From an uncultured Opitutia bacterium (lineage in GTDB: Bacteria; Verrucomicrobiota; Verrucomicrobiia; Opitutales; UBA953), in NCBI GenBank assembly GCA_945957395.1, contig CAMFKE010000001.1, positions 356,915-420,914 of the forward strand: 64,000 bases of DNA, written 5' to 3'. Of the stretch, positions 49,443 through 57,615 are shown one piece after another. Every line of letters begins with the position of its first letter. Position 1 is the stretch's first letter. A program made the translations under genes and the position numbers. Under the pieces are notes generated by a model. That model was not told the origin of the DNA. It searched no databases and saw nothing but the letters and a program-made list of their open reading frames with translations.

Positions 49443-49758
49443 GGGGTCGGTGGTGCCGGTCCGGGGGAGTGGTGAATGTGTCACGGGAATTAACTCGGGG
49501 GCGTCGCCTCGCCAAGCCCTCCCGTGTGTTTTTAAGCAGGTCCCGGAGGCCCCGCGGGCCGTTCCGTTCAGCGCCGTAACGCCTCGCTGTCAAGCGGCCC
49601 GCCCGCTCCCGTCCGGCTTTAGCAAGGAAATGACCATGCGGCGCATTGCCGTTGGGCGCATTCGGTGCTTATGAGAGACCCTTTTTCGGGGACCCTTTCC
49701 CTGTCGCCTACCGGGTCCACTTGAACCGCCTTTGCCAAACACCGTAACAGAAGCCTCC
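49443..49758. other. Intergenic region between divergent SOD and reductase genes
   Basis: These 316 bases separate two divergent genes and must contain both promoters. I find no gene, no tRNA and no confident promoter pair. Several short G/C-rich inverted repeats occur. Confidence 0.6.
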
Positions 49759-50916
49759 ATGAGCACCGTCCCGCACGCCGCCTTTGACAAGAACCATCCC
49801 TTCCCCGCCAAGCTGACGGAGAACCGCCGCATCAGCGCCCAGAAGAGCCAGAAGGAGACCCGCCACTTCGTGGTGGACATGTCCGGCAGCGGCCTGACCT
49901 ACAAGTGCGGCGACTCCCTCGGCGTCTTCCCCACCAACGACCCGGCCGCAGTCGACGCCCTCCTGCGCGCCACCCGCCTCGACGGCGCCCAATCCGTGAA
50001 GCTCCCCAAGAGCGAGGAGCACATGACGCTGCGCGACGCCCTGCTCACCCGCTTCGCCCTCAACGGCCCCGCGCTGGGCTTCGTGCGCAAGCTCGCCGAA
50101 CGCAGCGAGGGCGCCTCCAAGGCCGCCCTGGAGGCCGTCATCGCCATGGAGGACAAGGACGCTCAGAAGCACTGGCTGGCCGAGCGCGAGTATGTCGACC
50201 TCTTCGAAGAGTTCCCCGGCGCCCACTTCACCGGCGAGGAGCTCCTGGAGAACCTGCGCAAGCTCATGCCGCGCCTGTACTCCATCGCCTCGGCTCCCGC
50301 CATGCACCCCACGCAGATCCACCTCACCGTGGCCGTCGTGCGCTACGAGACCAACGGCCGCAAGCGCAACGGCGTCTGCTCCACCTTCCTCGCCGACCGC
50401 GCCGAGCTCGGAGCCACCCCGGTGCCCGCCTTCGTCGCGCATTCGCACTTCGCGCCCCCCGCCGACGACTCCACGCCCCTCATCATGGTCGGCCCCGGCA
50501 CCGGCGTGGCCCCCTTCCGCTCCTTCGTCCAGGACCGCGCCGCGCGCGGCGTGACCGGCCGCAGCTGGCTCTTCTTCGGCGACCAGCGCAAGGACACCGA
50601 CTTCCTCTACGCCGACGAGTGGACCGAGCACCTGCGCACCGGCGCCCTCGGCAAGCTCTCCACCGCCTTCTCCCGCGACCAGGAGCGCAAGGTGTATGTG
50701 CAGGACCGCATGCGCGAAAACGGCGCCGAGCTCTGGAGCTGGCTCAAGGACGGCGGCGCCTTCTATGTCTGCGGCGACGCCAAGCGCATGGCCAAGGATG
50801 TGGACGCCGCGCTGCATGAGATCATCGCCACGCACGGCGGCCTTTCCCCGCAGGAGGCCGACGAGTATGTGAAGCAGATGAAGCGCGACCACCGCTACCA
50901 GCGCGATGTGTACTGA
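49759..50916 (+). CDS. CysJ-like flavoprotein reductase (FAD/NADPH module without flavodoxin domain)
   Basis: The 385-residue protein has the FNR module of sulfite reductase alpha subunits. The FAD-binding part carries RLYSIASAPAMHPTQIHLTVAVV and GVCSTFLADRA; the NADPH part carries IMVGPGTGVAPFRSFVQDRAARG, WLFFGDQRKDTDFLY and the C-terminal FYVCGDAKRMAKDVDAALHEI ... YQRDVY. The FMN-flavodoxin domain of full CysJ is missing, and residues 1-60 are instead an extended start (KETRHFVVDMSGSGLTYKCGDSLGVFP). It may serve a sulfite reductase or another acceptor. The ATG at 49759 (MSTVPHAAFDKNHPFPA) is preferred over one nine codons upstream. Confidence 0.88.
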   Translation: MSTVPHAAFDKNHPFPAKLTENRRISAQKSQKETRHFVVDMSGSGLTYKCGDSLGVFPTNDPAAVDALLRATRLDGAQSVKLPKSEEHMTLRDALLTRFALNGPALGFVRKLAERSEGASKAALEAVIAMEDKDAQKHWLAEREYVDLFEEFPGAHFTGEELLENLRKLMPRLYSIASAPAMHPTQIHLTVAVVRYETNGRKRNGVCSTFLADRAELGATPVPAFVAHSHFAPPADDSTPLIMVGPGTGVAPFRSFVQDRAARGVTGRSWLFFGDQRKDTDFLYADEWTEHLRTGALGKLSTAFSRDQERKVYVQDRMRENGAELWSWLKDGGAFYVCGDAKRMAKDVDAALHEIIATHGGLSPQEADEYVKQMKRDHRYQRDVY

Positions 50917-50970
50917 GCCCCGCCGCTCGGCCGCCTGAAACAACACCGGGGCGCCCCGCGCTCCTTCCTG

Positions 50971-51005
50971 CCCGGCGTCGCGCCCTGCGCCTCGCCGGGT
51001 TTTTT
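50971..51005 (+). terminator. Intrinsic terminator after the reductase gene
   Basis: CCCGGCG (50971-50977) pairs with CGCCGGG (50993-50999), directly followed by TTTTTT. Confidence 0.85.
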
Positions 51006-51179
51006 ATGCCCGCCAATCGGCACCCGACTCCGGCGCGTTTGTCCCGAAAAATGCAGAGGGAGCGGGAAGCGGGCGGCAGGCGGACGGAGAATGCGGGATT
51101 CGCTCTTTCGGAGTGGGAAGTTTCCGTCCACCTTCTCGCCGGCGCCGAAAGGACCTGACGCCTACGCCCCGGCGCGCGC

Positions 51180-51854
51180 TCACTGCGCGTAGCCGTAGAC
51201 CGACACGAAGTGGCACGCCGAGCCCGCCATCACGAACAGGTGCCACCGGAAATGGTCGTAGTGGCGGCGGTGGTCGTTGAGGAAGTACGCCACGCCCCCG
51301 GTGTAGGCCAGCCCTCCCGCCAGCAGCCACAGAAACCCGCCCGGCGACAGCTTTGTCCACAGCGGGTAGATCGCCGCCAGGCTCAGCCAGCCCATCGCCA
51401 GATACAGGGTCATGGACAGCCGCGGGTGGCGCACGCCGCAGGTGAGTTTGAGCAGCACCCCGAGCGCCGCCAACGCCCACACCGTGCCGAACAGGCTCCA
51501 GCCCCACGGCCCGCGCAGCGCCCCCAGCGTGAACGGCGTGTACGACCCCGCGATGAACAGGAAAATCGCCGAATGATCCACCACCTGCATCACCCGCTTG
51601 GCCCGCCCGGCCCCCAGCGCGTGGTAGACCGTCGAGGTCAGGTACAGCGTCACCATCGTCGCCGCGAAAACGTACGCGCCCACCACCTTGCCCGCATCCC
51701 CGGTGTCCGCCGCCCCGGCGATGAGCACCGGCGCCCCCGCCAACGACAATCCCAGGCCCACCGCGTGGCTCGCCCAATTCGCGCGCTCCTCCTCGCTCGT
51801 TTGCGGCCGGTCTTCAGGCAGTGTCGAAATCGCTCTCATACGGCCCGTGCGCAT
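51180..51854 (-). CDS. trhA: TrhA/hemolysin III family membrane protein
   Basis: The 224-residue inner-membrane protein has seven hydrophobic segments and the PAQR/hemolysin-III motifs: SHAVGLGLSLAG, STVYHALG, VDHSAIFLFIAGSYTPFTL and YDHFRWHLFVMAGSACHF. These conserved Ser, His and Asp residues form a metal site in related proteins. TrhA influences membrane-energy homeostasis in E. coli, although the biochemical activity is not settled. The first ATG (MRTGRMRAISTLPEDRPQT) may be replaced by a start at residue 6. It is the first of a run of accessory minus-strand genes. Confidence 0.9.
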   Translation of the reverse strand: MRTGRMRAISTLPEDRPQTSEEERANWASHAVGLGLSLAGAPVLIAGAADTGDAGKVVGAYVFAATMVTLYLTSTVYHALGAGRAKRVMQVVDHSAIFLFIAGSYTPFTLGALRGPWGWSLFGTVWALAALGVLLKLTCGVRHPRLSMTLYLAMGWLSLAAIYPLWTKLSPGGFLWLLAGGLAYTGGVAYFLNDHRRHYDHFRWHLFVMAGSACHFVSVYGYAQ

Positions 51855-51914
51855 ACCGCCTCGCGCCCCGCTGCGCCACGAGATTTTTCCCCGCCGTTTC
51901 CCCCGTCGCCGCGT

Positions 51915-52163
51915 TCACGCCCCCGGCGCGCTCTCCGGCGCGAAACGCGCCACGCTGCGCCCGTCCACCGTCACCTTTTCCAAAAACATGCCGAAGGGTC
52001 GCACCCACAGCCCGTGCTCCCCGTACAGCGCGCGATACAGCACCATCGGCTCGCATGTCTCGCTGTGCCGCACCACGCCCAGCACCTCGTAGCGCCCTCC
52101 CCGGTAATGGCGGTAATGGCCCGGGACGATCTCGGGCAGCGGCTCCAGCGGTGCGTCGTTCAT
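51915..52163 (-). CDS. DUF1653 family protein
   Basis: The 82-residue protein has the DUF1653 pattern GHYRHYRGGRYEVLGVVRHSETCEPMVLYRALYGEHGLWVRPFGMF. It is a small, probably cytoplasmic protein of unknown function found in many bacteria, usually about 70-80 residues long, so this copy appears complete. The ATG at 52161-52163 gives MNDAPLEPLPEIVPG. It lies 60 bases upstream of trhA in the same direction. Confidence 0.9.
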   Translation of the reverse strand: MNDAPLEPLPEIVPGHYRHYRGGRYEVLGVVRHSETCEPMVLYRALYGEHGLWVRPFGMFLEKVTVDGRSVARFAPESAPGA

Positions 52164-52233
52164 GCCGCTTCAACCAACCCCATCCGCCCTCAAACGAAAA
52201 TCCCAAAAATCCCGCCGTCGCCCCGCCTCCGGT

Positions 52234-52592
52234 TCAGGTCTCCGGGTTCCACGGGGAGTCGAACGGGTCAAAGGCGATGTGCGTATGCGTGCGCGTGCCG
52301 CACTTCTGCAGGCGCAGGTCACTTAGCTTAACGACACCCGGCACCTGGGCTGCGTGCGGCACTTCGGGCAGCGCAGCGTTTGCGTGAGCAGCAGCATGCC
52401 CGGAAAGAAGCCGATCAGGCAGCCGAGCGCCACGCCGTGAATCGGAAAGAACAGCACCGCCGGCAAAAGCGCCACAAGGCCGATTATGCTGCCATTCATG
52501 ATATACACCCGCCGCCGAAACCGCGCCGACAGCTCCGGGTCCACGGTGAAATCAGCGGGTATGGCGGCGATTCTCGGCAGGGGCAGTAGCAT
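52234..52592 (-). pseudogene. Small membrane zinc-ribbon protein, apparent one-base frameshift
   Basis: The protein begins MLLPLPRIAAIPADFTVDPELS and has two helices (GSIIGLVALLPAVLFFPIH and ALGCLIGFFPGMLLLTQ), then RCPKC. As written, the frame ends soon after (CRVSLS, stop at 52323). One additional base at 52340-52341 would join it to a frame that continues PGVVKLSDLRLQKCGTRTHTHIAFDP and stops at 52234-52236. This restores a second KCG pair and thereby a zinc-ribbon. The joined product of about 119 residues fills the gap before the next gene. The lesion may be real or an assembly error. Confidence 0.6.
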
Positions 52593-52700
52593 GGTGATGT
52601 CGGCTTGGCGGACAGCGCTTGATCGGCCTGTCTTTCGGAGATGCTGGCGGGGCGAGGGCGGCGAATCGACTCCCGATTCGGCTGTGCCGGGTGTCGGGGG

Positions 52701-53657
52701 TTACGGTGTATACGGTTCGATGACCTCCTCCGGCGCCCGTCTTGGGGCGGTGCGGGGCGCTTCAAGCCGGCGGCCCATGCGGAGAATGATTTGGGGGAAG
52801 CCCGCACTCACCGGACTTTGCAGTCGGGGCCGCAAGAGGCTGACTTGAATCGGCTGGTTGAGATACCCCGCTTGCAGCCCGTGCCTACAACCCGTCAGCA
52901 AGGTGCGCTGCAGCGCCTGTCCCGCTCTTATCCAATCCGCCGGCGCATCGCTTTTCGTGCTTAACACGGCCAGCAACGGTGCCGATTCCGCCAACTCCCG
53001 GTCTTTCGCGCCGATTTTCTCGCCCATGTCGAAGGCCCGAATCAACGCCCTTGCCACGGGCGCCGCCCAGGCGTTCACAGTCAGCCCGTCGCCGCGGCCG
53101 CCCGGTCGCATCCATTCCGCCAGTTCCCGCCGCCAGTTCGGGTCTTTCCATTGCGCCGCATCCCCTTCGGCGACCAATCCGGCCGCCGCCTTCCTGGCTT
53201 CCTCGCTTAAAATCGGCTCAAACTGCGCGCCCTCCATCTCCGCCGCCCTTGCCAGCTCCTTCACAATCGAGGCCCTGATTTCCCCTGAGGCGAAGTGGTT
53301 TCGGCAGGTGCTTCGCTTATCAATCCATTGCGCGAGCGACGCCTCGTCCGACTGCGCTTGCGTCACGAATGTCACTCGGGCGAGCAGGTCCGGCGCGTCT
53401 GCTTCGGGCAGCAGTCGGGGCGATGCCGCCAACCCGGCCTCGGCCGCCGCGAGGCGCAAATTCAGCAGCGCGCACCCGCAACTGATGACAAGTTCACGGT
53501 CCTTCGGGTCGTTTGCCGGCAGCGCTCGCTTGCGGTCGGCGTACAGTTCTATCGCCGACTCGCGCACCCGGAATCTCCACGGCTGCGTGTTGTGGCTCGA
53601 CGGCGCTCGCGCCTCCCTCCCGATTAATCCCCGCGCTGTTTCATTCCACGCATTCAT
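52701..53657 (-). CDS. Acg-family nitroreductase-like flavoprotein
   Basis: The 318-residue protein resembles Acg-type nitroreductases: RAPSSHNTQPWRFRVRES at the N-terminus, the central ELVISCGCALLNLRLAAAEAGL, and the C-terminal SAGFPQIILRMGRRLEAPRTAPRRAPEEVI. These proteins bind FMN, but in the Mycobacterium Acg group the active site is closed, so catalysis is uncertain. A strong ribosome-binding site (AAGGAGGGG) lies eight bases before the ATG at 53655-53657, inside the end of the preceding gene, which overlaps by 17 bases. The two genes are probably translationally coupled. Confidence 0.85.
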   Translation of the reverse strand: MNAWNETARGLIGREARAPSSHNTQPWRFRVRESAIELYADRKRALPANDPKDRELVISCGCALLNLRLAAAEAGLAASPRLLPEADAPDLLARVTFVTQAQSDEASLAQWIDKRSTCRNHFASGEIRASIVKELARAAEMEGAQFEPILSEEARKAAAGLVAEGDAAQWKDPNWRRELAEWMRPGGRGDGLTVNAWAAPVARALIRAFDMGEKIGAKDRELAESAPLLAVLSTKSDAPADWIRAGQALQRTLLTGCRHGLQAGYLNQPIQVSLLRPRLQSPVSAGFPQIILRMGRRLEAPRTAPRRAPEEVIEPYTP

Positions 53658-54633
53658 GACGGTTCCCCTCCTTGTGCTGCGCCGATTCTCCCTCGCTTAC
53701 CTCGAGGCCGTCAACCGGTCGCTTGGGCGCGATTCCCTCTTCGCCGGAATTTCCCTGCATTTTTAAACCGGCTTCCCCTCCGGGTTTTGCCCCTTGCGGG
53801 ATTTCCGGCGCAAAGCGCACGGCGACGACCCGGGCTTTGAAAAACGAAAAGTAATCATCCGTTCCATACAGGTTTCCCGCCTCCACCCCGAACGGCACCC
53901 GGAATCCCTCGACTTCCCGAAAGTCCGACAGCCTCCCCCCGAAAGGTTGCCAGCGGTACCGCTTTTCCGGGTTGGCGTCGCTCCATCGCAGGAAGTGCAC
54001 CTCCGTCGGCATCCCGTCACCGCCCACCTTGATCTGCACCGTCTGCTCCATCCCGTTTTGGGTTACCGTCACCCGGGCTTCATGCGGGCCGGCCGCCTCC
54101 CATCTTACACCCGGTCTTGGTAAGAGCGCCGCCGGCGTCCAGAATGCCGCCTCGGCGACGAGGCGCCCGTAGGCGGAGCGCGCGTGGTCCCTGTCGCCGC
54201 TTATTCGGGCGACCGGTATCAGGTTCAGAATCCTGAATCGCGTCCAGCTCCCGCTGTCCGACCCGCTTATCGGCACCGCTCCGGGTATCCGCAGCTTCCA
54301 CACAAATCCGAATGGCGCCGCCAGTATCTGACGGGCCTTCATCTCCCGGTAATTCGGCTTTTCTCGCGTGCCCAGACTGAATTCCCCTTCCATCTCGATT
54401 TCCGCCACCGGCCAAAGCGGCGTGCCGCGCATGATGGCGAAATTGAAGTACCTTTGCGCCACCTCGGGTATGCCCGCCACGATTTCGGGGCCGTAGACGG
54501 ACGGGGGCCTCGTCTGCGACGCCCTCAGCCGTTTCCATTCCTTTTGTTCATCCAGGGCGTCTTTGATGCGCAGGACGAGCAGTGCCGTCGGCGCAAACGC
54601 GACTGCGATTATCACGATGGCGATCCATTCCAT
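53641..54633 (-). CDS. DUF6544-like protein with N-terminal membrane helix
   Basis: The 330-residue protein starts MEWIAIVIIAVAFAPTALLVLRI, an N-terminal membrane helix. It then carries a conserved-looking region: VYGPEIVAGIPEVAQRYF, AIMRGTPLWPVAEIEMEGEF, MKARQILAAPFGFVWKL and FWTPAALLPRPGVRW. The sequence resembles the DUF6544 family; no function is known. The first 80 codons of the longer upstream frame are antisense-like and excluded; the ATG at 54631-54633 is chosen. The C-terminal tail rich in Gly/Glu (PQGAKPGGEAGLKMQGNSGEEG) is atypical and may reflect another frame lesion. It overlaps the nitroreductase gene by 17 bases. Confidence 0.65.
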   Translation of the reverse strand: MEWIAIVIIAVAFAPTALLVLRIKDALDEQKEWKRLRASQTRPPSVYGPEIVAGIPEVAQRYFNFAIMRGTPLWPVAEIEMEGEFSLGTREKPNYREMKARQILAAPFGFVWKLRIPGAVPISGSDSGSWTRFRILNLIPVARISGDRDHARSAYGRLVAEAAFWTPAALLPRPGVRWEAAGPHEARVTVTQNGMEQTVQIKVGGDGMPTEVHFLRWSDANPEKRYRWQPFGGRLSDFREVEGFRVPFGVEAGNLYGTDDYFSFFKARVVAVRFAPEIPQGAKPGGEAGLKMQGNSGEEGIAPKRPVDGLEVSEGESAQHKEGNRHECVE

Positions 54634-54731
54634 GGCGTCATTTCCTCGGTTGATGGACTGTTCCGTCGAGTTTGGCCCATCGCCTCCATGCTGTCCGGCC
54701 TCGCTTCGCTCCTTTTGCCTCCGCGCGTCTC

Positions 54732-55692
54732 TCAGCGCTTTGCAAAATCCGCCGCCAGCGCCGCCAGCGACTGCCGGACATCCTCCGTCGTGCCCACCGC
54801 GACGAATATCCGGTAGCGATAGTCGCCGGGCGCTATCCCCTTGGCGTTTCGCGTCCTGAACACGCAGTTCCATTTCACAGCCTTCTCCGCCACATGCCGG
54901 AACCGTCCGTAGCCGACCGTCTCATACCCGGGCGACGGCTGGTCGGGCGAAAATATGCCCATGGCATGCGTGCCCCCTTCGTTCCCTAGTACGACCGGAA
55001 ACTCCTGCTCGCCCGGGCCGTCGCTCAACGCCTCCAGCTTCCCCGTTTCGGCGCGGAAGGTCATGAACTTGCCGAACTCCTCGGGCATGTACCCCGTCAA
55101 CGCCTCGAACTGCGCGAAGGTGTGCCTTTCCCCGCTCGGAACCCTGAAGCTCACCTCGTACTCGATGACATTCGCCAGCTTCTTATAGCCGATTCGCACC
55201 CGTTTCGAAACCTGGTGCTTCGACAGCACGCTCCGGTTGAGCGCCGCCCGTCCGAACGACTTCTCGCCCGGCGCCAGCCAGAACGCCATCCGGCTCGTCG
55301 TCTTCAATTCCGCCCCTTCGACCCGGAGGCGCAACAGTCGGCTCGACGACCTCTCGCCCGTGAAATCCGCCCGCGACCCCGCCTCCGTCGGATTGAAGCA
55401 CTCCGACCAGAATTCTCCGGGCGACCCGCAGTCAAAGCTCGAGGCCGACTGAAGCTGCCTTCCGTGGTCGTAGCTGTCGATGAACTCCTTCCCGCCCCAT
55501 TTCAGCGAGTGAATCGCCCCCGCCAGACGGTCCGTGGTCGTGATGACAATCTCGGACCCGCCCGCCTTGCCCCGGATGGTGGCGTTTCCGACCGGGCGCC
55601 GTCTTCGGCGCCTCCATCGCGACCAGTACCGGGCTCGCGAACAGCGCCGCACCGACGACCGGCTTGCGAAGCCAACCGGGTAACGAGGGCAT
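54732..55692 (-). pseudogene. Secreted protein of unknown family, apparent one-base frameshift
   Basis: From the ATG at 55690-55692 the frame reads a signal peptide (MPSLPGWLRKPVVGAALFASPVLVA) and stays sensible to about MEAPKTAP. The later sequence is in a different frame: VGNATIRGKAGGSEIVITTTDRLAGAIHSLKWGGKEFIDSYDHG, through to ADFAKR at 54732. One base removed from the GGG run at 55594-55596 joins the two. The joined protein of about 319 residues looks like a periplasmic or secreted beta-rich protein, but I do not recognise its family. The lesion could be an insertion mutation or an assembly error. Confidence 0.6.
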
Positions 55693-55785
55693 GACGATTC
55701 CTCTGCGCAAAAAATCCATGGCGTGTCGGCCTTCTGGCCAAAATATGAAGTCGGCTGATGTCGGGCGTTCGCTCCGGCTCCGGCC

Positions 55786-56187
55786 TCAGGCCCCGGTCGC
55801 CTTGCCCGCCTCGTACAGTTCAAGCGGCAGCCCGTCCGGGTCCGCGAAGAACACGAACCGCCTGCCCGTGTACTCGTCCACCCGGATCGGCTCCACCTTC
55901 ACTCCCTGAGCCTCCAGCCGCTCCTTTGCACGCTCCACATCCTCTACCGCGAATGCCAGGTGACGCAGCCCCCGCGCTTCCGGGTACGACGGCCTCACGG
56001 GCGCTTCAGGAAAGGAAAACAACTCGATCTGCCCGCCGTCCTCCAGCGCCAGGTCCAGCTTCCACGACCGGCGCGCCTCACGATAGTTCTCGGCGATGAC
56101 TTTCAGCCCAAGCACCCCGATGTAGAAGCGCTTCGACGCCTCGTAGTCCGAACAGATGATGGCCGCATGGTGGATTCGTTGAAGCAT
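55786..56187 (-). CDS. YaeR-like VOC (glyoxalase-fold) protein
   Basis: The 133-residue protein matches YaeR over its whole length: MLQRIHHAAIICSDYEASKRFYIGVLGL, REARRSWKLDLALEDGGQIELFSFP and LRHLAFAVEDVERAKERLEAQG. The segment RVDEYTGRRFVFFADPDGLPLELYE, including the metal ligand Glu, is also present. VOC proteins bind a divalent metal and act as lyases, isomerases or dioxygenases; YaeR's substrate is unknown. An ATG six codons upstream (56203-56205) is an alternative start. Confidence 0.9.
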   Translation of the reverse strand: MLQRIHHAAIICSDYEASKRFYIGVLGLKVIAENYREARRSWKLDLALEDGGQIELFSFPEAPVRPSYPEARGLRHLAFAVEDVERAKERLEAQGVKVEPIRVDEYTGRRFVFFADPDGLPLELYEAGKATGA

Positions 56188-56301
56188 GGCTGGAAAGCCT
56201 GACATTTATCCAATCTCCCCATCCGACGCCATCGCCGAATGCCCCGCCTCCCGGATTCTCCCCGCGCCACCCCAAAAGGGAAAACGCCGGCCTCGCCCGA
56301 C

Positions 56302-56517
56302 TCAGGCGCGAGCGATTATCTCCCGATACACCGCCCAAAGTATCGCAACCACACCGAGGCCGATGAGCCCGATCGAAATCGCCCTGCTGGCGCGACTATG
56401 CACCGGCTCCTCGATCCGGAGGATGTGCGTGGCGCTTCGAAATCCGCTCCATGTGTTTTGACCGCAGAGCGAGGCGATTCCCGCCCCGATCAGCGCGCCT
56501 CCGGCGATGAATATCAT
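56302..56517 (-). CDS. Small membrane protein, 71 aa
   Basis: The product starts MIFIAGGALIGAGIASLCG and has two hydrophobic segments; the second is SIGLIGLGVVAILWAVYR. The ATG at 56515-56517 has GGAAG about eight bases upstream on the minus strand. It has no recognisable family. It lies in a series of small minus-strand genes of unknown function, and the longer upstream frame is low-complexity and not counted. Confidence 0.55.
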   Translation of the reverse strand: MIFIAGGALIGAGIASLCGQNTWSGFRSATHILRIEEPVHSRASRAISIGLIGLGVVAILWAVYREIIARA

Positions 56518-56760
56518 GCGGTTTTCTTCCGAAAGGAACGGCGGGCCGAGTCGCCCCGGGTAGCCCAACGACCCTTTCAATGCGACACCGGCAGGGCAAT
56601 CAACCATCCCATCACCGCCCCTCCACTCGCCTGGAGTGCCCAAGATACCCAATCCGCTTTTCGTGACATGGTATTCGGCTATCGAACCGTCTGGGCGTCG
56701 CCCGTGCCGATAGTCCCGCGTGACATCCGGAGGGGGCGGGGCGATCGGATGACCCGAGGG

Positions 56761-56973
56761 TTACTTACCCCTCCTCGTGAACATGATATAGGTGGAATGG
56801 AATGCTATAACCGCTGCGATGACGCACAGTGCCACCTCAATCCCGGTCTTCATTGAAATGGCGGCAAAAAGAGCAATTGTCCCGGCTGCGATGCAGCCAA
56901 GCAGTGCGCAGCCAATCGGGCCGTCTCCTGGCTGGTATTTGCTTTCCGGCGTTGGTTTTTCTGAATCGAGCAT
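56761..56973 (-). CDS. Small membrane protein, 70 aa
   Basis: The product MLDSEKPTPESKYQPGDGPIG begins with a polar segment followed by two hydrophobic helices (ALLGCIAAGTIALFAAI and VALCVIAAVIAFHSTYIMF) and the charged end TRRGK. The helix pattern and composition are protein-like, and base composition is more AT-rich than the chromosome. No family is recognised. It stands between the 71-residue membrane protein and a GNAT gene, all reading the same way. Confidence 0.55.
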   Translation of the reverse strand: MLDSEKPTPESKYQPGDGPIGCALLGCIAAGTIALFAAISMKTGIEVALCVIAAVIAFHSTYIMFTRRGK

Positions 56974-57053
56974 GGTTTGTCTGACTTAGTAAGTATCTGA
57001 TTTGGGATCCATGGCGCGCAGCCTTTCGGGCGGAGGGGTGGGGGAGTCTTCGC

Positions 57054-57485
57054 TCAACCCTCGATCAAGTACCCGGATTCCAAGGCCGACTCCCGGTTTT
57101 GGAAAATACCCATCGCCGTCGGCATTCTCAGGAACCCGAAGCGCCGGTAGAATCCCTCTTTCCCAGGCACGGCGTACAGGATGATCTTTTTGTGGCCACG
57201 CGAGGCCTCGATAAGCCGCGTGATCACCTCCCCCCCGATCCCTTTCCCTTGATGGCTCGGCATCACCGCTATGTCGCAAAGGTACGAGCAATCCGCCCCG
57301 TCGGCCAACGCCCTTCCCGCCGCCACCAGCTTCCCCTCTTCGTACGCGAAAAATTTATAGCGGCTGTTGCCGAAGACCGTCTGCAAGTACTCGACGCTCT
57401 TGTCGCCCGGCAGCGCCAGCCGATACAGCGTTTGCAGCTCCTCCAGGTCGATTTCCGCCAGGTCGCTCGTCCATCGTATGCTCAT
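57054..57485 (-). CDS. GNAT N-acetyltransferase
   Basis: The 143-residue protein has a GNAT fold: LAEIDLEELQTLYRLAL, RYKFFAYEEGKLVAAGRALADG, the acetyl-CoA loop MPSHQGKGIGGEVITRLIEAS and the C-terminal YAVPGKEGFYRRFGFLRM. It lies upstream of the small membrane genes on the minus strand and downstream of the DUF1254 gene. It probably acetylates a small molecule; the substrate is unknown. Confidence 0.88.
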   Translation of the reverse strand: MSIRWTSDLAEIDLEELQTLYRLALPGDKSVEYLQTVFGNSRYKFFAYEEGKLVAAGRALADGADCSYLCDIAVMPSHQGKGIGGEVITRLIEASRGHKKIILYAVPGKEGFYRRFGFLRMPTAMGIFQNRESALESGYLIEG

Positions 57486-57615
57486 AAGGGATATTGAATG
57501 AAAAGTTGCCCATCGGACTGGAAAGCCATTTCGCCCCCCCTGTCCCTCGGAGCGGCGACAGCGACTCCCTCTTCAATAGGTTGCCGGCTGGCCCGGCTCG
57601 CCGCCAGCCCTCATG

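Noticed and set aside
57486..57615. Possible attC remnant after the DUF1254 gene
   Set aside because: It has G/C-rich inverted repeats but no core boxes or body similarity good enough to call.
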